Origin: Rhizophlyctis rosea
Taxonomy: Eukaryota > Chytridiomycota > Chytridiomycetes > Rhizophlyctidales > Rhizophlyctidaceae
DNA: 46,176 bases
Direction of reading: 5' to 3'
Assembly: GCA_027596075.1 (NCBI GenBank)
Contig: JADGJC010000310.1
Span: 1 to 46,176, forward strand
Part shown: positions 21,784 to 31,100 of the stretch, piece by piece
How positions within the stretch are numbered: the first letter of the stretch is position 1
Layout of the letters: each line of letters starts with the position of its first letter
The notes under the pieces: model-generated
The model's database searches: none
Seen by the model: only the letters and a program-made list of their open reading frames with translations
Told to the model about the DNA's origin: nothing
Program-made: the position numbers and the translations under genes

Positions 21784-22814
21784 ATGGACTCTCAACGCAA
21801 AAGACGACGGACCGACTCAACCGGCACTCCGAGTCGTATTCGGTTCCCACCGCTGCCAGGCATCGAGGGCGAGACAGGCTTGCAATTCTTCGACCACCTA
21901 CACCAACGTCGCAAAACACCGTTATTCAACCCATCCTCCGTGCAAATACCAAAGCAGAGTCCCTTGCCCAGCATAAAGGGCGGAGAGGTTATAGAGATGT
22001 GTGGTCCGACAGGAGGTGGGAAGACTGAGCTCGTACTGGTGAGCACGGCGTGGGATGGCTCCTTTTGGCCCCGAAATTGTCTAAGCATACGAGACGTTGC
22101 CGATCAATATTCTTTTTCGACCTCCCTTTGCAGAGTATCGTCATGATGGTGATTCTTCCTGAGACGTGGCACTGGAGTGGAGCGAACGATCCGGCACATA
22201 CGCTTGCAATATCCCTGGGAGGGCAAGGGTGTGCTGCTACAGTCGTGGATTGTGACCTCCGATTTCCGGTCCTACGATTGCAATCGTTTATGCATTCTCA
22301 TGTATCGACGGCCATAAGCGTGACGCTACGTCATAATCAGTCCGCAACACCACCATCAGACGCAGACATCACCACCTTCATCACCACCTGCTTCACCCGC
22401 CTCCTCATTTTCCGCCCACGGACAAGTCTATCCCTCTACGCAACACTCTCTACCCTCCCCGACAAGATTCTCAAAGACCCACCTGGATCCGCACAACACG
22501 TCACCTTCCTCGCCATCGACAGCATATCGCCGTTCTTCTGGATCGATCGTGCCGAAGATGCTGCAGAGCAGAACGCGGCGATGTCAATACAGAGGCATTT
22601 GGCAAGGGTGGTGAAGATGTTGAAGGAGGAGTGGTTGGTGGCGGTTGTGGTGTGTAAGTGGGAGATGTTTCCGGCTAGGGAGGGAGAGATGGGTGGGAGT
22701 AGTGGGGGTGGGTATAGAGATGGGGCGTGGAATCCGGTTGTGGATCGGTGTTTGGATGTTAGAAGGGGGGTGGGTGGGGTTTTGAGGTGGGAGACGAGGC
22801 CTGTTTCGACGTGA
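21784..22814 (+). CDS. XRCC2: RecA/Rad51-family recombination protein XRCC2
   Basis: Two exons, 21784-22038 and 22134-22814, give 311 residues; human XRCC2 is 280. XRCC2 is a Rad51 paralogue that assists homologous recombination in the nucleus, as part of the BCDX2 complex in animals. Walker A is GPTGGGKT (residues 74-81), preceded by IKGGEVIEMC as in the family. The Walker B region FLAIDS (210-215) is followed at once by ISPFFWIDR (216-224), close to the XRCC2 hallmark in which the Walker B Asp-Ser is followed by F/Y-W-I-D-R. A later strand EEWLVAVVVCKW fits the core. The intron follows the Walker A helix and is phase 0 with GTGAGC-CAG ends. The N-terminus is basic (QRKRRR). The C-terminal 50 residues are Gly-rich and unusual. 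Its divergent neighbour is 312 bases away. Confidence 0.88.
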
Positions 22815-23022
22815 AAAGAAGGAGACAAAGCATTTGGCCGTTCGCCTGCACGGGAAGATGTTCATCTACATAACCGTCATGGGCTTCCTTCACGAACTGT
22901 TGATGTCCCCGCACCGGGATCTGTGTCGGAAGCTTTACGAAAGATATCTATATGCTATTAGTACTGCTATCTACATCCAGAAACTATTTACAAAAATACG
23001 GGTTCTCAGCTCCAAGACGACG

Positions 23023-23682
23023 CTAAATGGTAGTCATTGTCGCTTCACTGTACGAGGATATAATGGCGATCAAAATCTGAACCAATGCCCATGCCAAAGG
23101 AACCCAAGTCGCCATCGCAAAATAGCCTGTCCCGTACAGGTTTCCTATTAGTATGCCTGTATGTCCAAAACAGGTGTGAATGATTTGTGTAGATATGTGA
23201 AATGGGAAACGCCAAACCCCCACCTACAACCGCACCCGACGCGGCGCCCAAGCACAGGCCAGCACCGACAAAACCGAGAAAGAGGAAGGGCGCAAGTTTA
23301 CTGCGGTAGAATACTCGGTAGGACCAGAGGCCTGCTAGGCCGTATATGACGGCGAAGAAGATGAGGGTCCATACGAAGGTGAAGACGGCTATGTCTGTGT
23401 GGTTGTTGGCAGGGGTTGTATGCAAGGCTTTAGGTCTTGGTAACTGTTTTCGGGGAGAGAACTGACATTGCGACAAGCTCCGTTTTACCTGACTTGTACC
23501 AAAGAGCGTCACGGCGTGTGTCGGTCTCGGGTCCCATCGCCCAGTTGGGGAGGGCGGGCCATGCTGGTGGACTGAAAGCGAAGTTTGTGTAAGTGGGTTT
23601 ATGTGCGGTTGGGCTGGGTTATGTGTATAAAAGTAGCTTACGCATAGCCGTCGGGTGGACCCCCCAAGGTATTGTTGCTCAT
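23023..23682 (-). CDS. TMEM170: TMEM170 family membrane protein
   Basis: Four exons, 23682-23642, 23571-23489, 23394-23218 and 23156-23023, give 144 residues, the same length as human TMEM170A. TMEM170A acts in shaping ER and nuclear-envelope membrane in animals; here the role is inferred. After a Pro-rich head comes DALWYKSDIAVFTFVWTLIF, matching the W-Y-x-x-x-x-W start of the first membrane segment. Three further hydrophobic segments follow: GLAGLWSYRVFYRSKLAPFL, GFVGAGLCLGAASGAVVGGG and WVPLAWALVQILIAIISSY. The last donor (GTTTGG) is weak but is the only choice that keeps the third and fourth segments in frame. Start chosen as the Met in a short first exon; the reading frame upstream has no other candidate. 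Confidence 0.8.
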
Positions 23683-24146
23683 AGTGGTTGCATTTAGTTG
23701 TGAGGATTATAAGGTGGAAGCTGGTGGAGGGGAAAGTGGTGGGAAACTGTGGGAGGAGGGGTGACGCGGAGGACAATTCTCCCTGCCCAAGTGGGTGACG
23801 ATCCATACTGGTGCTGCGCCACTCCTGATCGCTCAATGACATTTTGCTATGTATTGGCTGGCGAGTACTCGAGTGGTTGCACGTGCACGATAACCTGTGC
23901 ATCCTAGAGGTGCGGGGATCAAGGATCGAGTACGGGCTCTCCTTGACACACGCCGTAATTCCGTTTTTTGGCCTATCTCCACAGGCAATCCTGATTGTTT
24001 TCCTCCACTTTTATCGCATACTTCTCATAAAAGCTCCTTGCCCAAGCTACACTGTACTACTGCATCAAAAAATCCAATTCGACTCCATAAAGAATACAAT
24101 TTGACTTTGACTGCCTTATTTGAAAGGGAGTTTTCTGACGACATCT

Positions 24147-25622
24147 TCAATGGCAACTTTTGCCAGCAGCATGTACAAACAATTGCACCAGGCCAGTAAC
24201 CGCCCACATCCCCCTATATATCCGAGGTACGATACCGGTCCCGTCCCACAACCACCTACTCCACACTAAATGTCTTTCAGCCTGAATCGCACAGGATAAT
24301 GCTACATCCGCTTCACCGTATACATCCCAAATGGTGTATGTGTCTCTAATGGGGCTTTGACGGGTCCAGGGAAGTGTGATGCCCCACCAGATTTGTCGTC
24401 GAGGTGCAGGCAATATCGGTTTGCCGCCAGGTAAGGGCCGCGCTTTGGTATTCAACATCTGCCGAACAGCGTCCACTTCGCCCTTCTCAACCGCAAACCA
24501 TAACGGTCCCTCAGGGTCATCCACTAGTGGGTCAGCTCCAGCCTTGAGCAACTCAGGCACAGCAGACAATCTTCTGTGATCAATTGCGGACCGCAAAATC
24601 ATGCCCCCGTTCCCATTCACCCCTGCGCCGGTGTTGATGAGTTCCCGTACTGTGCCCAGCACGTCTCCGGATGCATAGCCCACTGCCCATTCCAGAATTT
24701 TGGTCTTAACTGTAGTTGGAATGTCTTCGGCTTCGAGTAGGAGCCAGACAGCCTCTGGTGATCCGGCCGAAACTGCGCCTTTCAGTGCTGCGTAACTGCC
24801 CCACCCGGGTTGTGCTCCCACTTCCAACAAAAAGTTTACGACCTCCACTTGACCTGCCCTAGCCGCCTTCTGTAAAGCTCTTTCCAAGGCACGGTTCCGC
24901 CTGCCTGTCTGCCCGTACTTCCCAGCTTCCACCAAAAGTCTCACAGTATGCAAGTTTCCTCCCGCGGAAGCATACCGTAATGCCATATCACCCAACCTCA
25001 TCACCCTGAGATTTGCACCGGAATGGAGGAGGAGTCCGACCATCTCGGTTTCTCCAGGGTGTTCATGCCCCACAGCGGTTGCAAGAGCGTGAGTTTTGCT
25101 CCAGGGTGATCCGGCATAGTGTATGGATTGAAGCAGGAGTTGGACAATTTCGACGTGACCGTGGAAGGCTGCTATGGGTAGGAGGAGGTCGCCGTATGTG
25201 GTGCCCGGGGGAGGTGGATGTTTGTGTAAGGTGTTCTTGGATTGGATGTGTCGGTTCCATCTTTGTTTTATGTTAGGTTCTATTCTGGGTTTTGTTTTGA
25301 TGAGTGCTTTGACGACTTCGAGGTGATTCAGGGTAACGGCCCAGTCTATGACGCTGAGAACATCCTTGGTGTTGTGGTATAGGGAGATTGCATCTGCCCA
25401 AGCAATGTCCTTTGAGGTGATATGGGTGGACGCATCTTTGTTAAGTAGGCGGAGCCTACGGGCGGTAGAAGGGTGGGATAAGGGAGCTATGTGGCGGATG
25501 CAGTCTCGGTCAAGGAAGGGGGTTGTTGAGTGTCTTTTGTCTGTGACATGCAGTCGGTCAAGCTTGGGAACCAAGAAAGTTGCCAAGTATGTGCACAGTG
25601 AAGCCGCTGCAAGTAGAAACAT
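24147..25622 (-). CDS. Ankyrin-repeat protein with F-box-like N-terminal cap, shorter relative
   Basis: A single exon of 491 residues. A hydrophobic start (MFLLAAASLCTYLATFL) could be a signal anchor or a poor start choice; a later Met is not available near the cap. Residues about 35-95 (DRDCIRHIAPLSHPSTARRL, then KDIAWADAISLY) align by eye with the N-terminal cap of the protein at 15290-17050: both have a hydrophobic-acid start, AHP or SHP, an NK step and D-x-AWAxA. About nine or ten ankyrin repeats follow (for example AAFHGHVEIVQLLLQSI and LLLHSGANLRVMRLGDMALR). The C-terminus (TGLVQLFVHAAGKSCH) is less repeat-like. Possible SCF adaptor; target unknown. Confidence 0.82.
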   Translation of the reverse strand: MFLLAAASLCTYLATFLVPKLDRLHVTDKRHSTTPFLDRDCIRHIAPLSHPSTARRLRLLNKDASTHITSKDIAWADAISLYHNTKDVLSVIDWAVTLNHLEVVKALIKTKPRIEPNIKQRWNRHIQSKNTLHKHPPPPGTTYGDLLLPIAAFHGHVEIVQLLLQSIHYAGSPWSKTHALATAVGHEHPGETEMVGLLLHSGANLRVMRLGDMALRYASAGGNLHTVRLLVEAGKYGQTGRRNRALERALQKAARAGQVEVVNFLLEVGAQPGWGSYAALKGAVSAGSPEAVWLLLEAEDIPTTVKTKILEWAVGYASGDVLGTVRELINTGAGVNGNGGMILRSAIDHRRLSAVPELLKAGADPLVDDPEGPLWFAVEKGEVDAVRQMLNTKARPLPGGKPILPAPRRQIWWGITLPWTRQSPIRDTYTIWDVYGEADVALSCAIQAERHLVWSRWLWDGTGIVPRIYRGMWAVTGLVQLFVHAAGKSCH

Positions 25623-26798
25623 GGTTCAAAAATAGCACCGCCTTGACATATGTCGAGTCGCGCTTCTGTGCGTTTGCTGTGCGCTCTTGTTCATTACATC
25701 GGTAAGTCGGTAGCGGCGAACTAGAAACTTGACAAGATGGAGTTTGAGGACAGGTGCTGCGTGCTGGAAGGCGGAATGGCGTGGCCCTCCACTTTGATGG
25801 GGCCAAACTCAAGCCCTGCCATGGGCCCCGAGGGTCCCCGATAACAGGTAAGCAGTCCTGAGCCAAAGCCTTTCCCCGGTAAGTAGTACTTACCCAGTTT
25901 CATGGATATTCAGTGAAAACACAATAACAATATTCCAAATTTTATCACTAAAAAGGTACTGGCAAATTCAACATGAACGGCTTGCTGGTAGTCTTTTGTG
26001 TCCGGCATATGCTCAATTTTTCATTATCAGCTTGGACCCTTACACTACTGCACCGCACAGTATCCTCAAGGGAGATTGATGTGCGCAACTTGGCCTTCCT
26101 TTGTGACACTATAAGTGGGTGACCACTGATTCCGTTGTGTCTGGTTGAATCTGCTCATCGACTGGTGTGGGGGTAAACACGAGACAGAACTGGATCAAGG
26201 TTGTGGGAAGGGGTAAATGCAGGCATTTGCAGGTTGATGATTGCGGGGTTCCAGTGATCACTGTCCATACGGTTCACTGGTACTTCTCCGTGCTCCCGGC
26301 GGTCACTGTGGCATCGAGAAATGACTTGCCTCTGGCTGATCCGAGCTTCCAACCCGGTCGCCATGTGTGGGGACATCCACGTGCTGGTTCTATGCTATTC
26401 CCCACAACTATTTTCTTCCGTTTCTTCCGTTTCTTCTAGACCAATGAACTGGGCGATGGAGCGGTGGAATGGACATTCTCTGTCTGGTCATCATCGGTTT
26501 AGGTTTTGAAGCGAACTGCCGGTAAACCAACGCGTGAGCTGCGCCACGTAGCCTTCAGCACACATTGCGTTCACTTTTCCGACCAGGAAGAAAACACAAA
26601 CGACAAAAGCTTTGATCCTTTGTGAGTAGCGGAGATGTCGGAGGCCGGCTTTTGCCGGTGGGGTCACTGCACGGTGGCCGGTGGAAAGCATCTCCCTGGT
26701 TGACGGGTTGTCGGACGTGGCCTGGTAACCGTGGAAATACGTCGAAACCTCCAGCATCCTACTCCCTGCTGAAGACGGGCGGGTCTACTTCTCGAAAC
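25623..26798. other. Intergenic, no gene seen
   Basis: This 1.2-kb space holds the promoters of the ankyrin gene (-) and the secreted cysteine-rich gene (+). Palindromes such as CAGTGATCACTG (about 26251-26262) occur. Reading frames up to 102 codons overlap on both strands without a family match. Confidence 0.5.
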
Positions 26799-26806
26799 TA
26801 TATAAG
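26799..26806 (+). promoter_or_regulatory. TATA box of the cysteine-rich secreted protein gene
   Basis: TATATAAG lies 92 bases before the start codon at 26898, a typical spacing for a fungal TATA-driven gene with a short leader. Such a strong box suggests regulated or high-level expression. Confidence 0.6.
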
Positions 26807-26897
26807 GGCATTGAAACCCCTCACAAAATAATGTTCATCATACTCCCAAACAACATCAACCGTGTAAAACCCTTCCACAATCCTCAAATATCCAATC

Positions 26898-27221
26898 ATG
26901 AAGGTCCTTGCCATCTCCACCATCCTATCCCTCACCCTTCTAACCACCAGCGTCGCCGCCGACTGCTTCACAGACTGCACCATCCGTATGGGTTGCCGCT
27001 CTGCCGGGTGTATTGACAGTTGCCGCTCCTACTGCGGGATTGCCACTCCCACCGTTACGTACACCGTTCCGCCAACCACCACGTACTCGCCTGTCCCCAA
27101 CCCTGCTGCCGAGTGTTTGAACTGCTGCGCTACTAGAAACCAGTGTAGGAGTGCTGGATGTATTGATAGTTGTAGGACGTGGTGTGCTAACAATGGGAAT
27201 GCTAAGCCGGGGTGTGCTTGA
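26898..27221 (+). CDS. Small secreted cysteine-rich protein with a duplicated six-Cys module
   Basis: A single exon of 107 residues. Residues 1-21 are a clean signal peptide ending ...SVAA before DC. The mature part holds two copies of one module with identical spacing C-x3-C-x5-C-x4-C-x3-C-x3-C, at about residues 23-46 and 75-98. Both contain CRSAGCIDSCR unchanged, although the codons differ widely (for example TGCCGCTCTGCC against TGTAGGAGTGCT). A Thr/Pro-rich linker (PTVTYTVPPTTTYSPVPNP) separates them, and a last Cys ends the chain. This points to a disulfide-bonded extracellular protein kept under selection. I recognise no named family; wall-associated, adhesive or effector-like roles are possible but unproved. 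The same frame resumes a third, degenerate module after the stop. Confidence 0.88.
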   Translation: MKVLAISTILSLTLLTTSVAADCFTDCTIRMGCRSAGCIDSCRSYCGIATPTVTYTVPPTTTYSPVPNPAAECLNCCATRNQCRSAGCIDSCRTWCANNGNAKPGCA

Positions 27222-27245
27222 AATGTTAAATGGGGAAATTTGGGT

Positions 27246-27314
27246 TGCGCGAAAAAGGGGGGATGTGGGCTGAAGGGATGCGCATACTCTTGTTTTGTAT
27301 ACACTAGACGGTGT
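27246..27314 (+). pseudogene. Degenerate third cysteine module after the stop codon
   Basis: In the same frame as the preceding gene, eight codons past its TGA stop, the translation has cysteines at 27246, 27264, 27279, 27291 and 27312. The first four follow C-x5-C-x4-C-x3-C, exactly the spacing of cysteines 2-5 of the two intact modules, and the Gly before the third and the Ser before the fourth are also kept (CGLKGCAYSC against CRSAGCIDSC). No AG lies between the stop and the module, so splicing cannot rescue the whole unit. It is either a decayed module or a readthrough extension. Confidence 0.5.
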
Positions 27315-27431
27315 GTGGAACATATGAATATACAATCAGGAACCTTCGTAGCCAGCCCGAAGGTAGTATTTGGCGTATCTATTGAGGAGTCTAAAATTGA
27401 TAGTATAGGTATCTACAAAATGCGTGCATCT

Positions 27432-28513
27432 TCATTCTTCCGCTGCTCGTTTCTTGGCAAAGCACCTCGTCGTATACACCGTATGGTCGGTAGCCAGCGT
27501 TTCCTCTACATGAGCCCTGACCAACATGCCGTACTCCCCTTCTGCGCATATTCCTTTCGCTACAAGCTGGGACTTTAGGCCCATCAAGGCCGCCGTGATG
27601 TCATCACCATACATTCTCGCGATTCTTAGTCCTTCTTTGTCGGTTGGGTGTACGGGGGAGTGGTGACCGTGAGTGACTTCTTGGACGGAGGTGAGAAGAG
27701 GTTGGAATTCCATGTAGGATTTGAGTTTGAGAGCGATTTGGATGTCGCAGCCGCGAGCTGCGCAGCCATCTGCCACTGGTATGGGTCAATTGGGTGCCTC
27801 AAAGCTTTCTCCAATTCATTGCATGCGTCCTGAACATACATATCCCCATCAGATTGGGCACTTTCGTAGGTCCCTTCATCGCGAAATCCCGCGCCTCGGT
27901 CATTTCAAGCCAGCCCCCGGGTTTGACAATCCTGACTAGTTCACCAATAAGAATTGGCCAGAACTCTGTGCGGAGAGCAAGGACCAGTAGCCGCATGTGT
28001 ACATAATCGAAGGTGTTGTCGGCGAAGGGGAGCGGGAGTTTTGTGAGGTCGCCGGTGAGGAACTCTACATTTTTGGGCTTGACGTTGCTTGGTTGGACAG
28101 GAGAGAGGTCGAAGCCTGTGATGTGGCTTTTGGGAAAGTCGCTTGCCATCTTATGAAGGAGGGAATGATTGATTGGGCATTAGATTGACAGTTGAGCTAA
28201 ACATGTGTTTTGAAGTCCATACCTCGAATGCCCAAATTCCCGACCCACACCCGACGTCCAACACCTTCGCCCCGGGCGTGTGTAGAAGAGACGAGACAGG
28301 CGCAGAGAAGTTCGATTTGAACTGCAACTTCATGACGTAGTGCTGTAAGTGCAAGCGGTCCATTTCCTCATCGTCATTTGGGAGGACGTAAAGCTTGTCG
28401 GATGAGACTGCATCTACGGATAGGGGTGTGAGGTCAGCGTGCAGGCGACGACCTTGTGCATCGTAGCGGAAGGCGTCGGTGCGGTCTCTTTGTGAGGATT
28501 CAGTGCTGGACAT
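27432..28513 (-). CDS. SAM-dependent methyltransferase, class I
   Basis: Three exons, 28513-28223, 28149-27840 and 27775-27432 (or from 27769), give about 314 residues. The SAM-binding motif I is VLDVGCGSGIWAFE, split by the first intron just before MASDFPKSHITGFDLSPVQ, where GFDLSP is motif II. LTGDLTKLPLPFADNTFDYV is the motif III-like acidic loop, and LIGELVRIVKPGGWLEMTEA is the post-motif strand. The N-terminal stretch FRYDAQGRRLHAD and LYVLPNDDEEMDRLHLQHYV is the leader seen in fungal LaeA-like and related methyltransferases (family knowledge). The substrate cannot be told from sequence, and no secondary-metabolite cluster surrounds it. Intron donors are GTATGG and GTATGT. Its 3' end converges on the cysteine-rich gene. 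Confidence 0.87.
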
Positions 28514-28638
28514 GGGCTGCGTGTTGTTGGAGTACGCGTACGCTTTGGTGTCGGCATCGGTTGATTAGCATACTCCCATATTGGTAGATGTTGCAACGGA
28601 GGAGTCTGACATGGTCCAGGTCAGTGTGTAGCGAGTGT

Positions 28639-28646
28639 GTATATAG
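28639..28646 (-). promoter_or_regulatory. TATA-like box of the methyltransferase gene
   Basis: On the minus strand CTATATAC lies about 126 bases before the start codon at 28513. It is the only TATA-like string in the near upstream region. Confidence 0.35.
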
Positions 28647-29999
28647 AGGGAGAAAATGCTTCTTACCAAGGTTATAAAGATTTTGCCTCAAGGCCGACCC
28701 AAGGCCCTCGGGCCTCAACCATCACCACAAGAAGGAGATGCGGGGCTTGATGAAGCGGAGGAACCGGAGGGCAAGTTCTCACACGCGTTCCCTCCATGAA
28801 GGCCTTTTGTGTTACTTCCGGAACGCGTTTAGGACCAATCGGTAAAACAAGAGTCCGTCTCTGTTTCATACCATCTTTCCTGATGTTTTCACACTACCTA
28901 TTTAGTACAAGTTGTGTTAACGGTGAGAGTCACCGCCTTCCCTGCGAGATCACTTTTGGGAGCATGGTGAGCATCGCTGTGCTTACAAGGAACTTGGAGT
29001 AGCTCACTGCTTACACCCAGCACTTGTAACATCTGCTCGCTCTGCCCTTCAGGTATCGAGACTATTGAGGGCTTCACAGATGACCAGCTGGTTCGCGAGT
29101 GTGGAAAGTGTGGCTGCATTGCTTACAGTGAATCTCGGTTGACCCCCCCCCCCCCCCCTCGTGGTGGGCGCCAGCATTGTTGACAACGATGGTCACCGCC
29201 TTACGCCCCAAAAGTCTTGGAATTGGGGTGCTTGAGGAGAACTTTGCGGTGTGGGTGCAAGTTTGTTGGCCACGGTAGTGAGGACCTTGTTTGACAGAAG
29301 TCTTTGGTTTGATGCAAGCATGTGAGTGCATTGAGGTGCTCGCTGCCGTCGCGTCAAATTTGGGGATGTTCGCTGCGCTCCCTTCTTGTTCGTCTCGGAC
29401 TGAATGGGCTGCAGTCTGTGCCAATGTCCTTCAGTGATCCGACCGGCTTAGTTTTATCGGCCTACGGGTTGTAAACTTCAGCCTCAATACTTTTGATGGT
29501 AAGGAATAGGGTCCCGTACAGATTGTCAACATGTCCACCGCCGCAACGGCAACAACCATCAAGAGTCTCCCAACCAAGTTCCAGTTCGCAAGAGTGCTCC
29601 ACAATATCGAATCGTCTACCCATTTCATGCCACGGGCTGACACTCGACGCTGGGAGGCAAACGGAGATTTACCACGTAACGCTTTGCCGCTAAGCGTGAT
29701 ACCAACGCCCGCTCAAATCCTGCGGAAAACTCGATTGACTCGCATGGTCTGATTCTTATTTGCTCTCTTTCTCGTCGAGAAGATCAATTCTCCTCAAATA
29801 GCATTCGTCGGCTTCACCAGTAAGCGCACATTAAACTCACAGCACAATCCCACCGCACAAATCAAAAAACCTCGCACTACTGCAACTATTCATTCGTGGC
29901 CAATAGTCATTCAATACATCGCAATCTAGCAACTAACAAATCAATGAACCGTTATGAAATCATGTACATATCATCATTGTTATCCCCGACCATCCTGTC
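28647..29999. other. Intergenic with C-tract and diverged short repeats; no sure gene
   Basis: This holds a run of about 16 C at 29144-29159. Two diverged copies of a segment containing GTCACCGCCTT occur near 28930 and 29190; on the minus strand they read GKAVTLTVN and GRKAVTIVVN. Several frames of 66-116 codons overlap. A plus-strand frame at 29531-29752 (73 codons, starts MSTAATATTIKSLPTKFQFA) is the most protein-like, but I do not recognise it and do not call it. Confidence 0.4.
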
Positions 30000-31008
30000 T
30001 CAATTCGGCAGGATCGTAATACTCCCAGGCTCATTAATCCAAATGTAACCAGGAGCAGTCGAACCAGGTTGCCCAGGCGGGTAGAACGTGATGGCACAAA
30101 GGATGAAAGCTTGAACATTGCTGATTTGCAGCATTGCTTGGATCAACTTTTTTTGTGGTGAGAAAAGCAATTAGGAGTTGAGTTAATGGTGGACATAAGC
30201 CCCCCCCCCCCCCTCCCAAAGGCGTGCCAAAGCCACAAATCCCTACTTACATATCCAACTTGAGTAAAACCGTTCTCGTTCAAAAGGGTGATGATCAACT
30301 GGAAGAAGGCGTGGTAAGTGATCGGGGTTTGCCCGACTGATGCTGCAGCGGCTGGGTGTGCAAAAAGTGTGCAACGAGGGCAGCGTGGAAAGTCAGTCAA
30401 TGAGAGCTCTTCTTGTATATTAGAAGATCGTGATATGGTTTCTATACCTGTAAGGGCAGGCCTGAGTGCAACGACAGCAAAGGTGTTCGCTTGGTCAATA
30501 AGGAAGGCAAGTGGCCCCAATTGCTGGCTGAGACCGGGGAGAATAGCGTTCAAGGCAGTAGTCACCTTCGTATGAACGAAATCAGAAACAATTGTCCATA
30601 AACGGTCAGGGTACTCCTTGCCATTGACAGATTGCACCGTCAAAACTCACTTCAGTCGTACTGATAGTCTTATTGACTGTAAGACTATACGCAACAATGC
30701 GAGGTCCCAATCGAAGAACCAGCTCCCCGTGAGAAATACCAGGGACAGTCGCCAAGGTGACTATTGCTTCAACTTCCGGGATAGGAAGGGGAGGAACTGT
30801 GACAGCAGTGGGTAGCGCTGTTTGCGGGTTTGGAGTAGGAGAAGCTTGAGCTGTGGAGTATGATAAAGGGAGAAAAACGTCAGCGACGGTTTGTATGCCG
30901 GCTGAGCGATGCCCTTGTTTGAACTCTGCTTCTTTTCAAATGTCACTTACAGCAGATTGCAAACAAGACGAAAAGAGCCAGAAGACTGTATAAGATCTTA
31001 TGAGCCAT
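30000..31008 (-). CDS. Secreted protein of unknown function
   Basis: Best model: exons 31008-30951, 30850-30651, 30616-30251 (or from 30565) and 30146-30000, about 240-256 residues. It opens with a signal peptide (MAHKILYSLLALFVLFAIC) split by the first intron, then a Pro/Thr-rich segment (SQASPTPNPQTALPTAVTVP). The remaining chain contains LVLRLGPRIVAYSLTVNKTI, LNAILPGLSQQLGPLAFLI, HAFFQLIITLLNENGFTQVG and ends NEPGSITILPN. Three splice points are uncertain: intron 2 could be 34 or 85 nt (both keep frame), a GTATAG-CAG stretch within exon 3 is a 96-nt in-frame optional intron, and the last acceptor must be AAAG to keep the best frame. Intron 3 contains a poly-G tract. A TATA-like box lies about 85 bases upstream. 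No named family recognised. Confidence 0.55.
30200..30213. repeat. Poly-C/G tract inside an intron
   Basis: An uninterrupted run of about 14 C on the plus strand (G on the transcribed sense strand) lies inside the last intron of the secreted-protein gene. Comparable C or G runs occur at about 29144 and 39245 and at the very end of the window. Confidence 0.7.
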
Positions 31009-31090
31009 GGTGGAGCTGGTTGCTGTAAACAATCAGAAGTTCTGGGTTGCAGATAGTTATAATGGCCTGGCTCGAATGGAGAAGCGCATC

Positions 31091-31100
31091 TTTTATATTT
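31091..31100 (-). promoter_or_regulatory. TATA-like box of the secreted-protein gene
   Basis: On the minus strand AAATATAAAA lies about 85 bases before the start codon at 31008. It supports this start. Confidence 0.45.

Noticed and set aside
23045..23902. Single 285-codon minus-strand protein
   Set aside because: It reads through introns. The spliced 144-residue TMEM170 model matches the family length and segments.
27240..27578. 112-codon plus-strand frame as a separate gene
   Set aside because: It is the in-frame continuation past the stop of the cysteine-rich gene and its 3' half is antisense to the methyltransferase; only the cysteine module is of interest.
29531..29752. 73-codon plus-strand frame starting MSTAATATTIKSLPTKFQFA
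   Set aside because: Somewhat protein-like but with no domain, no homologue I recognise and an overlapping frame on the other strand.
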